The position numbers and the translations under genes were made by a program. The notes below the pieces were generated by a model, which worked only from the letters and a program-made list of their open reading frames with translations, made no database searches and had not been told where the DNA came from. From Arthrobacter sp. ok362 (GTDB taxonomy: Bacteria; Actinomycetota; Actinomycetes; Actinomycetales; Micrococcaceae), in NCBI RefSeq assembly GCF_900102785.1, contig NZ_FNGC01000001.1:97916-161915 (forward strand): 64,000 nt of DNA, written 5' to 3'. Of the stretch, positions 15,743 to 22,763 are shown one piece after another; position 1 is the stretch's first letter, and each line of letters starts with the position of its first letter.

Positions 15743-16708
15743 ATGGATCTCTCAGCGACGCCTTCGGCCTCACGCCCCGATGAAACCATGCGGCGATACG
15801 CCACCGGACGGCAGTACGAGCTCCGGCGCGGCGATGCCCTGGCCGTCGTCACCGAACTCGCCGCCGGCCTGCGGCTTTACAGCCGCGGAGGCACTGCCCT
15901 GACGGAGAGTTACGGCGATGCCGACATTCCGCCGGGCGCCGCCGGAATCACCCTGGCGCCGTGGGCCAACCGGGTAGAGGACGGTGTCTGGTACCTCAAC
16001 GGCAAAAAGCTGCAGCTCGACATTACCGAGGTCTCCCGCAACAACGCCAGCCACGGGTTGCTGCGGAACTCCTCCTACGAACTCGTGGACGAGGACGAGT
16101 TCTCCGTGACCCTGGAGACGGCGGTCTTCCCGCAGCACGGTTACCCGTTCCTGCTCCGGCACCGGGTCCGCTACGAACTGGCGGAGGACCTGGGGCTGGT
16201 GGTGCGCCAAACCCTCATCAACGACTCCCAGGACCCCGCGCCCTTCGTGCTTGGCGCGCACCCGTACCTGCGGCTGGGCGACGTGCCCAGCGAGGACCTC
16301 ACCGTGAGCGTGGACGCCCGGACCCGGTTGGTCGCCGATGACCGGCTCATCCCGCGCAACACCGAGCCGGTCAGCGGCGACTTCGATCTGCGCGGCGGGC
16401 GGCCGGTGGGGACCCTGGACCTCGATTCGGCCTATACGGACCTGGACTTCGACGGCGGCGTTGCCCGGCACACGCTGCGGTCACCGGACGGGCGGACTGT
16501 CAGCCTATGGCAGGACGCGGGCTGCGGTTACGTCCATGTCTTCGTGACGACCGAGTTTCCGGGCCGGTCGAAGGCGGTCGCGATCGAACCGATGACCGGG
16601 CCGGCCAACGCGTTCAACAGTGGTGAGGGCCTGCGCTGGCTCGCGCCGGGGGAGCAGTTCTCCATGACCTGGGGCATCTCGGCCTCGCTGACGGCCACCG
16701 CAGGCTGA
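15743..16708 (+). CDS. galM: Aldose 1-epimerase family protein (GalM-like mutarotase)
   Basis: Interconverts alpha and beta anomers of aldoses, supplying the alpha-galactose used by GalK. It has 321 residues. 'SHGLLRNSSYELVDED' (~95-110) and 'PFVLGAHPYLRLG' (~170) carry the two active-site histidines, and 'FVTTEFPGRSKAVAIEPMTGPANAFNSG' contains the catalytic Glu. The sequence fits the subfamily annotated as aldose 1-epimerase in actinobacteria. Divergent arrangement with galK supports the galactose role. An in-frame ATG at 15788 is an alternative start. Confidence 0.92.
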   Translation: MDLSATPSASRPDETMRRYATGRQYELRRGDALAVVTELAAGLRLYSRGGTALTESYGDADIPPGAAGITLAPWANRVEDGVWYLNGKKLQLDITEVSRNNASHGLLRNSSYELVDEDEFSVTLETAVFPQHGYPFLLRHRVRYELAEDLGLVVRQTLINDSQDPAPFVLGAHPYLRLGDVPSEDLTVSVDARTRLVADDRLIPRNTEPVSGDFDLRGGRPVGTLDLDSAYTDLDFDGGVARHTLRSPDGRTVSLWQDAGCGYVHVFVTTEFPGRSKAVAIEPMTGPANAFNSGEGLRWLAPGEQFSMTWGISASLTATAG

Positions 16709-16765
16709 CCCCGCTGCCCTCGTTGCTGGTTTCCTATTAACCGGCTGCTGCGGAATTATGGGGCT

Positions 16766-18079
16766 ATGACGCCAGCTGAGGACGCCGCACCCGCCACAAG
16801 CCCTTCCCCTTCCGCGGCCAGGACGGGGGTACGTACCGGGGCCCGGTCACGGACCGACCGCGAGATCGACCAGGACATTCCCTATGGCGTGCGGATCGCG
16901 GCCGCCTGGGCGTGGCGCGCCGGGCTGATCCTGCTCGTGCTCGGGGGCCTGATCTGGCTGCTCAGCCATGTCAGCTTCCTCATCATCCCGGTCATGGTGG
17001 CCGCGCTCCTGTCAGGTCTCCTCAGCCCCGCAGTGCGCTGGATGGCCAAACGCAGCGTGCCCAAGGGGCTCGCCGTCGCCATCACGGTGCTCGGTTTCAT
17101 CGGCCTAATCGTCGGTGCCCTGACCTTGGTCGGGCGCCAGCTTATGCAGGGCTTCGGCGAGCTGTGGTCCGAGGCGCTCACGGGCGTGCAGCAGGTCCAG
17201 ACCTGGCTGTCGGAGGGCCCGCTCCACCTGACCGCCGCACAGATCGACAAGTATATTGAGGACGCCACCGCCGCGCTGCAGAACAACAGCAGCAGCATCC
17301 TCAGCGGGGCCCTGACGTTCGGGAGCACTGCCGGGCACTTCGCCGCCGGGCTGGTCCTGGCGCTGTTCGTGCTGATTTTCTTCCTGCTCGAAGGCGACAG
17401 GATCTGGGCCTTCCTCGTCAGCCTCATGCCCCGGAAGGCGCGCCGCGCCACGGACGGTGCGGGCCGCCGCGGCTGGACTTCCATGGTCAGTTACGCGCGC
17501 ATCCAAATGTTCGTCGCGTTCGTTGACGCCGTGGGAATCGGCGTCGGCGCCGCCATCATTGGCGTGCCGCTCGCGCTGCCGCTGGGCGTGCTGGTCTTCC
17601 TTGGTTCCTTCATCCCGGTGGTCGGCGCGCTGGTCACCGGTGCCATCGCCGTGTTGCTGGCGCTGGTAGCCAACGGGCCCGTCAACGCGCTCATCATGCT
17701 GGCGATCGTGCTCGGCGTCCAGCAGCTCGAAAGCCACATCCTGCAGCCGCTCGTCATGGGCAAGGCCGTGTCCCTCCACCCCGTGGCCGTGATCCTGTCC
17801 GTCGCGGCGGGCTCTTACCTCGCCGGGATCCCCGGCGCACTGTTCTCCGTCCCGATCCTGGCCGTAGCAAATTCGTCGATTCGCTACATTGCGGGCAGAA
17901 CGTGGGAACATGATGAAGTGCTGGCAACCGCGGGACCAGAGGGCAGCCCTGCCCCCGAATCCGGCGCAGATACCACCTTCACAGACGTCCACCTGCCGGG
18001 CCGAACCCCCGGCCGTGAGGGCGCCGCACCCAACAGCGGTGCTCCGGGCAGCGATGCCGGACGGGGCACCGACGCCTGA
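16766..18079 (+). CDS. AI-2E family (PerM-type) transporter
   Basis: 437 residues with about eight hydrophobic segments. The ~100-residue soluble region between spans three and four (LMQGFGELWSEALTGVQQVQTWL...) and the conserved 'PLGVLVFLGSFIPVVGALVTG' and 'QQLESHILQPLVMGKAV' segments identify the AI-2E/UPF0118 family. Members export signals, ions or small metabolites; the name AI-2E does not prove autoinducer transport. Hydrophilic, disordered tails flank the core. It ends 21 bp before ilvA and may be cotranscribed with it. Confidence 0.92.
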   Translation: MTPAEDAAPATSPSPSAARTGVRTGARSRTDREIDQDIPYGVRIAAAWAWRAGLILLVLGGLIWLLSHVSFLIIPVMVAALLSGLLSPAVRWMAKRSVPKGLAVAITVLGFIGLIVGALTLVGRQLMQGFGELWSEALTGVQQVQTWLSEGPLHLTAAQIDKYIEDATAALQNNSSSILSGALTFGSTAGHFAAGLVLALFVLIFFLLEGDRIWAFLVSLMPRKARRATDGAGRRGWTSMVSYARIQMFVAFVDAVGIGVGAAIIGVPLALPLGVLVFLGSFIPVVGALVTGAIAVLLALVANGPVNALIMLAIVLGVQQLESHILQPLVMGKAVSLHPVAVILSVAAGSYLAGIPGALFSVPILAVANSSIRYIAGRTWEHDEVLATAGPEGSPAPESGADTTFTDVHLPGRTPGREGAAPNSGAPGSDAGRGTDA

Positions 18080-18100
18080 TCCGAAGAAGGAGAACAGTTC

Positions 18101-19339
18101 GTGAATACCCTTGAGAGCCTGCCCGTCACGCTGGACGCTGTCCTGGAGGCGCAGAAGCTGCTCGACGGGATTATTACGCGGACGCCTGTGGAATCATCGC
18201 GGGCCCTTGGCGCCACGGTGGGCGGCGAGGTGTTCCTCAAATGCGAAAACCTCCAGCGCGCCGGCTCCTTCAAGGTCCGCGGGGCCTATGTGCGGATGGC
18301 CAAGCTCTCCGACGCCGAAAAGAAGCGCGGCGTCGTGGCGGCCTCCGCCGGAAACCACGCCCAGGGCGTGGCTGTCGCAGCCAAGAGCCTCGGCATCAAG
18401 GCCCGGATCTACATGCCGCTCGGCGTCGCTCTGCCCAAGCTCGCCGCCACCCGCAGCCACGGCGCCGAGGTGGTGCTGCACGGCCACAACGTGGACGAGG
18501 CGCTGGCCGAAGCCAAGCGCTACGCCGATGAAAGCGGCGCCGTGTTTGTCCACCCCTTCGACGACGTCGACGTCGTCGCCGGCCAGGGGACGGTGGGGCT
18601 GGAAATCCTCGAACAGGTCCCCGACGTCGACACCATCCTCATGGGCGTCGGCGGCGGCGGACTCCTCGCCGGCGTCGCCGTCGCCGTGAAGGCCCGCGCC
18701 AAGGAACTCGGCCGGGAGATCCGCATCATCGGCGTCCAGGCCGAGAACGCTGCCGCCTACCCTCCCTCGCTGGCCGCGGACGCCCTCGTCCCGCTCAAGA
18801 AGGTCTCCACCATGGCGGACGGCATCGCCGTGGGCCGGCCGGGCCAGCTGCCGTTCAGCATCATCCGCGAGCTCGTTGACGACGTCGTCACCGTCAGCGA
18901 AGACGCCCTGGCCCGGGCGCTGATCTTCCTGCTGGAGCGCGCCAAGATGGTGGTGGAACCTGCCGGGGCCGTCGGCGTCGCGGCGCTCATGGAAGGCAAG
19001 ATCGAAAACCCAGGAACCGTTGCGGTGGTTCTCTCGGGCGGCAACATCGACCCCATGCTGATGCTCAAGGTCATCCAGCGCGGCCTCTCCGCCGCCGGCC
19101 GGTACATGACCGTGCGGATGATGCTGGACGACCGTCCGGGCTCGCTGGCCACAATCGCCCGCATCATCGCCGAAAACGACGCCAACGTCACGGGCCTGGA
19201 CCACACCCGGGTGGGCGGGTCCATCAGCATGGGCGACGTCTCCATCACCGTCAACCTGGAAACCAAGGGCCACGAGCACTGCGGCCAGGTCCTCGCGGCG
19301 CTGCGCGCCGAGGGTTTCCAGCCGATCGTGGTCCACTAG
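18101..19339 (+). CDS. ilvA: Threonine ammonia-lyase (threonine dehydratase)
   Basis: A PLP enzyme that deaminates threonine to 2-oxobutanoate, the first step to isoleucine. It has 412 residues. The PLP lysine is in 'LQRAGSFKVRGA' (~55), the phosphate-binding glycine loop is 'GVGGGGLLAGVAVA' (~188), and 'VVVLSGGNID' ends the catalytic part. A single ACT-like regulatory domain follows (~330-410: 'MMLDDRPGSLATIARIIAENDANV'). This length and single ACT domain match the form common in Gram-positives, which can be biosynthetic or catabolic. The start is GTG at 18101, preceded by gaaggaga. Confidence 0.95.
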   Translation: MNTLESLPVTLDAVLEAQKLLDGIITRTPVESSRALGATVGGEVFLKCENLQRAGSFKVRGAYVRMAKLSDAEKKRGVVAASAGNHAQGVAVAAKSLGIKARIYMPLGVALPKLAATRSHGAEVVLHGHNVDEALAEAKRYADESGAVFVHPFDDVDVVAGQGTVGLEILEQVPDVDTILMGVGGGGLLAGVAVAVKARAKELGREIRIIGVQAENAAAYPPSLAADALVPLKKVSTMADGIAVGRPGQLPFSIIRELVDDVVTVSEDALARALIFLLERAKMVVEPAGAVGVAALMEGKIENPGTVAVVLSGGNIDPMLMLKVIQRGLSAAGRYMTVRMMLDDRPGSLATIARIIAENDANVTGLDHTRVGGSISMGDVSITVNLETKGHEHCGQVLAALRAEGFQPIVVH

Positions 19340-19344
19340 GGGCC

Positions 19345-19971
19345 ATGGTGACGGACGCGTTTGGGGGCGGGGAGCCGCGGGAGGGGGAGAGCACCGCGGT
19401 GCGGGCCCGCCGGGGACTGCTGGTGGTCGGCTCCTTCGTGGTGCTGCTCTACCTGATCGAGATCCTCAACACGGCCCTGTTCCACTCCCTGAACCGCACT
19501 TTCGGGCTGCGGCCGCGCAGCCTGGACGGGATCCTGGACATCCTGACGTTTCCACTGCTGCACTCCAGCCTGGCCCACCTGATGTCCAACACGCTCCCGC
19601 TGATTATCTTCGGCTTCCTCGTGTTCTTATCCGGGCGGCGGGTGTTCATCACGGCCCTGGCCGCCAGCTGGCTGGCGTCCGGGCTCGTAGTCTGGCTCAT
19701 CGGCGGCGCCAGCGTCACGGTCGGCGCCTCCGGGCTGGTGTTCGGGCTCTTCGCGTTCCTCCTGGTCCGCGGCTTCATCAACCGGAACTGGTGGCAGATC
19801 GTGCTGTCCGTGGTGCTGTTCATGGCCTACGGCGGCATCCTGTTCGGCGTCCTGCCCACGGTGGCCAGTTTCATCTCATGGCAGGCCCACCTGGGCGGGG
19901 CGATCGGCGGCGTCGCAGCGGCGCTGCTGCTGAGCAGCAGGCGCCCGGGGGCGCTGCCCGCGGGGCGCTGA
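19345..19971 (+). CDS. Rhomboid family intramembrane serine protease
   Basis: 208 residues with six hydrophobic segments. The catalytic Ser is in 'VTVGASGLVFGLFAF' (GxSG, ~132) and the catalytic His in 'SWQAHLGGAIGGVAAALLL' (~190); the rhomboid loop 'HSSLAHLMSNTLPL' supplies the H-x4-HLxxN motif. It should cleave single-span membrane proteins within the bilayer. The ATG lies 5 bp after the ilvA stop, so cotranscription is likely. The gene contains a TTA leucine codon (VFLSGRR). Confidence 0.93.
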   Translation: MVTDAFGGGEPREGESTAVRARRGLLVVGSFVVLLYLIEILNTALFHSLNRTFGLRPRSLDGILDILTFPLLHSSLAHLMSNTLPLIIFGFLVFLSGRRVFITALAASWLASGLVVWLIGGASVTVGASGLVFGLFAFLLVRGFINRNWWQIVLSVVLFMAYGGILFGVLPTVASFISWQAHLGGAIGGVAAALLLSSRRPGALPAGR

Positions 19972-20033
19972 GAGCCCGGCCAGACCGCCCCCGGGCCTAT
20001 CTGCCAAACTGACCCGCCACACAGCGGAAAACA

Positions 20034-20070
20034 CGACGCCGGCCCCCCCGCGAAGGGGAGGCCGGCGTCG
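20034..20070. terminator. Bidirectional terminator between rhomboid and greA
   Basis: Perfect 11-bp stem cgacgccggcc / ggccggcgtcg, with an inner cccc/gggg pairing, midway between two convergent genes. Confidence 0.8.
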
Positions 20071-20116
20071 CTGTCTCGTGAAAGTGTTCCGTCCCGGAAC
20101 AGAACGTATTGCTGTG

Positions 20117-20611
20117 TCAGCCGGCGTACGGCTTGGCGGAAATGATTTCCACCGTGATGTCCTTGCCGTTCGGGGCGGTGTAGCTGAGCTTGTCGCCCTC
20201 CTTGTGGCCGACGATGGCCGCGCCGAGGGGGGACTTCTCGCTGAAGACATCCAGGTCCGAGTCGCCGGCGATCTCGCGGGAGCCGAGGAGGAATGTTTCC
20301 TCGTCGCCTGCAATCTTGGCAACGACGATCATGCCGGGCTCGACGATGCCGTCGTCGGCCGGTGCCTCGCCGACGTGGGCGTCGCGCAGAAGGGCCGTGA
20401 GCTGGCGGATGCGGGCCTCGATCTTGCCCTGTTCCTCCTTGGCGGCGTGGTAGCCGCCGTTCTCCTTGAGGTCGCCCTCCTGGCGCGCAGCTTCGATCTT
20501 CTGGACGATTTCTGCCCGGCCGGGGCCGGAAAGGTTGTCCAGCTCTGCCTTCAGGCGGTCAAAAGCTTCCTGGGTAAGCCAAGCCGCAGTTGCGCTGTTG
20601 GTGGTAGACAC
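20117..20611 (-). CDS. greA: Transcription elongation factor GreA
   Basis: Rescues backtracked RNA polymerase by stimulating cleavage of the nascent transcript. It has 164 residues. The N-terminal coiled coil carries the acidic tip 'EAARQEGDLKENGGYHAAKEEQGKIEARI' (Asp and Glu that coordinate the catalytic magnesium), and the C-terminal FKBP-like domain ends 'SPLGAAIVGHKEGDKLSYTAPNGKDITVEI'. The start is GTG at 20611, seven bases after aaaggaga; the upstream ATG at 20638 would add nine non-conserved residues. It neighbours DUF4307 and mca as in M. tuberculosis (Rv1080c, from memory). Confidence 0.96.
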   Translation of the reverse strand: MSTTNSATAAWLTQEAFDRLKAELDNLSGPGRAEIVQKIEAARQEGDLKENGGYHAAKEEQGKIEARIRQLTALLRDAHVGEAPADDGIVEPGMIVVAKIAGDEETFLLGSREIAGDSDLDVFSEKSPLGAAIVGHKEGDKLSYTAPNGKDITVEIISAKPYAG

Positions 20612-20708
20612 GGACTTCTCCTTTGGGTGGTCATACAAGCAAAGACCCCGCCACGGTGGCCACTTTTATGACGCAGTAACCAGCTCAGCGGGGGTAAGGT
20701 ATTGATCC

Positions 20709-20736
20709 ATTGTAGTCAATGCTGTGGATAAACCAA
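20709..20736 (-). promoter_or_regulatory. Candidate greA promoter
   Basis: On the minus strand TTGGTT (20731-20736), a 16-bp spacer and TACAAT (20709-20714), about 100 bp upstream of the greA start. Confidence 0.4.
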
Positions 20737-20829
20737 AGAGCACTGCGGCGTGCATCACACCGTGTTACAGGCGGCTTCGGTCGGCTGCAGTCTGAGTGCA
20801 GCCCGACGCGTGCCGCGACTATTGTCCGA

Positions 20830-21276
20830 TTATTGTCCGGCGTTGGGAATCCAGCAGCTGTCCACGACGGCGGAGACCGCTTGGGATTCCGTGTGCAATT
20901 GGATGCGGTGGGCGGTGGTGCGGCCGCCGTCCGTGCCGGCGTCGGCCGCGTTCGGCCCGATGTCCACGACCTTCCAGCCCACAATCGCGAACTTGGAGTC
21001 CATGGCCTTCACGGCGCATTTCGCATCCGCAGCGGGGTCCTTGGTGACCTGGAAGTCGATTTCCGTCAACGTGGCGTCGGGGGTGCTGTAGCCGACATCC
21101 TTGAAGCTGACACTGTTGGTGGCTGCCGACGTCGAGACCCAGGCCAGGAAGGCAATGCCCACCGCGAGGGCGGCGATCAGGATGTTGCGTCTGACCTTGC
21201 GGGTCAGCGCGCGCTTTTGGCCGCCGTAGCGATTGGCTAGGCTGGTAGGCGCGGCAGGCTGATCCTCGGAAGTCAC
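20830..21276 (-). CDS. DUF4307 domain-containing membrane protein
   Basis: 148 residues. A cytoplasmic N-terminus with 'LANRYGGQKR' is followed by one membrane span (~31-50, ILIAALAVGIAFLAWVSTS) and an extracytoplasmic beta-rich domain ('VSFKDVGYSTPDATLTEIDFQVTKDP', 'CAVKAMDSKFAIVGWKVVDIG') with two cysteines (~86 and ~141). This is the DUF4307 family found beside greA and mca in many actinobacteria (Rv1081c position). Function unknown. The start is GTG, preceded by TAAACT at a 6-nt gap with no ribosome site. Confidence 0.92.
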   Translation of the reverse strand: MTSEDQPAAPTSLANRYGGQKRALTRKVRRNILIAALAVGIAFLAWVSTSAATNSVSFKDVGYSTPDATLTEIDFQVTKDPAADAKCAVKAMDSKFAIVGWKVVDIGPNAADAGTDGGRTTAHRIQLHTESQAVSAVVDSCWIPNAGQ

Positions 21277-21282
21277 CAGTCC

Positions 21283-21288
21283 AGTTTA
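21283..21288 (-). promoter_or_regulatory. -10 hexamer TAAACT, probable leaderless promoter of the DUF4307 gene
   Basis: On the minus strand TAAACT-ggactg-GTG with no ribosome site. It lies in the divergent gap with mca. Confidence 0.5.
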
Positions 21289-21400
21289 GTGTGGATCGGA
21301 CGGGGATGTTTCCACGGCGGCTGACCGTACTGATCAAGTCGCCCCCCAGCAGAGCCGCACCCCAACAGAGCAGAACAGCAGAAAGAGGAGCCGTCCCACG

Positions 21401-22306
21401 ATGACAGCATCCCCCAGCCCGTCAGCACCGCTTCGCCTGCTGGCGGTCCATGCTCATCCCGACGACGAATCCAGCAAGGGTGCCGCCACAATGGCGATGT
21501 ATGCCGCGTCCGGTGTGGACGTCCTGGTGGCCACGTGCACCGACGGCTCCCGCGGCGACATCCAGAATCCCGCAATGGAGGGACAGCCGCACCCTAAACG
21601 CGACATGGCCGGGGCGCGCCGGCTCGAGATGGATGCTGCGGCGAAGGTCCTCGGAATCCGGCAGCGCTGGCTCGGATTCGTCGATTCCGGACTGCCGGAG
21701 GGCGACCCCTTGCCGGCCCTGCCGCCCGGGTGCTTCGCCCTGCAGCCGCTGGAGAAGGCGGCCGCGCCGCTGGTCCGGCTGGTGCGGGACTTCAAGCCCC
21801 ACGTGATCCTCAGCTACGACGAGAACGGCGGCTACCCGCACCCGGACCACATCATGGCGCACCGGGTTGCCGTCGAGGCCTTCGCAGCCGCGGGCGATCC
21901 CGCCCGGTACCAGGGCATCGGGGAACCCTGGGAGCCCAGCAAGCTCTACTACGACCGCGCGTTCAGCCCGGACCGCTTCCGCGCCCTCCACACTGCGCTG
22001 GAGGCGGCCGGCCTGCAGTCCCCGTATGCCGAGCGCCTGGCCGCCTGGCTGGAAGCGGATGCTGAGGGGCACACCCCGCCGCCGCCGACGCACCCCACCA
22101 CCACCCAGATCGAATGCGGGGACTTCTTTGAAGCCCGCGACGACGCGCTCCGCTCCCACCGCACCCAGGTGGACCCGGAAGGATTTTTCTTCGCGGTCTC
22201 CGCGGCCATGCAGCGCAGGACCTGGCCGTGGGAGGACTACTCCCTGATCGAGTCCCGGATCCCGGTGGAAACGCCCGAAAAGGACCTGTTTGCCGGGCTA
22301 AGATAG
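21401..22306 (+). CDS. mca: Mycothiol S-conjugate amidase
   Basis: Hydrolyses mycothiol S-conjugates to a mercapturic acid that is exported and GlcN-Ins that is recycled, the detoxification arm of mycothiol metabolism. It has 301 residues. The zinc-binding motif 'VHAHPDDESSKGAATMA' lies at ~14-30 and the third ligand region is 'NGGYPHPDHIMAHRVAVEAF' (~140-160). The LmbE/PIG-L fold is complete. 'TQIECGDFFEARDDALRSHRTQVDPEG' near the end is typical of Mca rather than of the deacetylase MshB. Upstream agaggag supports the ATG. Confidence 0.96.
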   Translation: MTASPSPSAPLRLLAVHAHPDDESSKGAATMAMYAASGVDVLVATCTDGSRGDIQNPAMEGQPHPKRDMAGARRLEMDAAAKVLGIRQRWLGFVDSGLPEGDPLPALPPGCFALQPLEKAAAPLVRLVRDFKPHVILSYDENGGYPHPDHIMAHRVAVEAFAAAGDPARYQGIGEPWEPSKLYYDRAFSPDRFRALHTALEAAGLQSPYAERLAAWLEADAEGHTPPPPTHPTTTQIECGDFFEARDDALRSHRTQVDPEGFFFAVSAAMQRRTWPWEDYSLIESRIPVETPEKDLFAGLR

Positions 22307-22330
22307 ACGGGAGAGGGCTCTTCTATCCGG

Positions 22331-22373
22331 TGTAGAAAAGACACCGTAGAAAAGACGCCGTAGAAAAAGACAC
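22331..22373 (+). repeat. Three tandem 14-15-bp repeats
   Basis: tgtagaaaagacac, cgtagaaaagacgc and cgtagaaaaagacac stand head to tail in the 91-bp gap between mca and the next gene. The A-rich units contrast with the GC-rich surroundings. Confidence 0.8.
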
Positions 22374-22397
22374 CAGTTTCCACAGAAGGTTTTTACC

Positions 22398-22763
22398 GTG
22401 CACTCCTTGCTCATCGCCCTGGCAACAACCCCGGCGCCGACCCCCACGCCGTCGCTGCGCCCGGGCCTGTCCGAGGACCAGGTCAGCCCGGGTCTGCTGG
22501 GCTTCCTGCTGACCGCCTTCATCGTGGTGCTGACCGCGCTGCTGATCGTGGACATGGTGCGGCGTATCCGCCGGGTCCGCTACCGCGCCCAGGTGGAGGC
22601 CGAGCGTGCGGCCGCCGAGGAAGCATCCGAGGAAGCAGGGGCCCCGGGCGGCGTTTTCCCCGCTGACGGCGCTGCCTTCCGCGCTGACGGCACGGCATTG
22701 CCCGCCGACAGGGGGCTTTCCCGGCCGGAAGCCAACGGCGATGCGGGACCCGGAAACCGCTGA
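22398..22763 (+). CDS. Small single-span membrane protein (position of Rv1083)
   Basis: 121 residues: a short Pro/Thr-rich extracellular N-terminus, one membrane span (~32-53, LLGFLLTAFIVVLTALLIVDMV), a basic stretch RRIRRVRYRAQ, then an Ala/Glu-rich charged tail. No known domain. Small proteins of this layout sit between mca and the thioredoxin-domain gene in other actinobacteria. The start is GTG at 22398. Its 3' end overlaps the next gene by 23 nt, so the two are probably translated together. Confidence 0.75.
   Translation: MHSLLIALATTPAPTPTPSLRPGLSEDQVSPGLLGFLLTAFIVVLTALLIVDMVRRIRRVRYRAQVEAERAAAEEASEEAGAPGGVFPADGAAFRADGTALPADRGLSRPEANGDAGPGNR

Noticed and set aside
20749..20770. cacaccgtgttac near greA as a CRP-type site
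   Set aside because: Half-site spacing does not fit GTGA-N6-TCAC.
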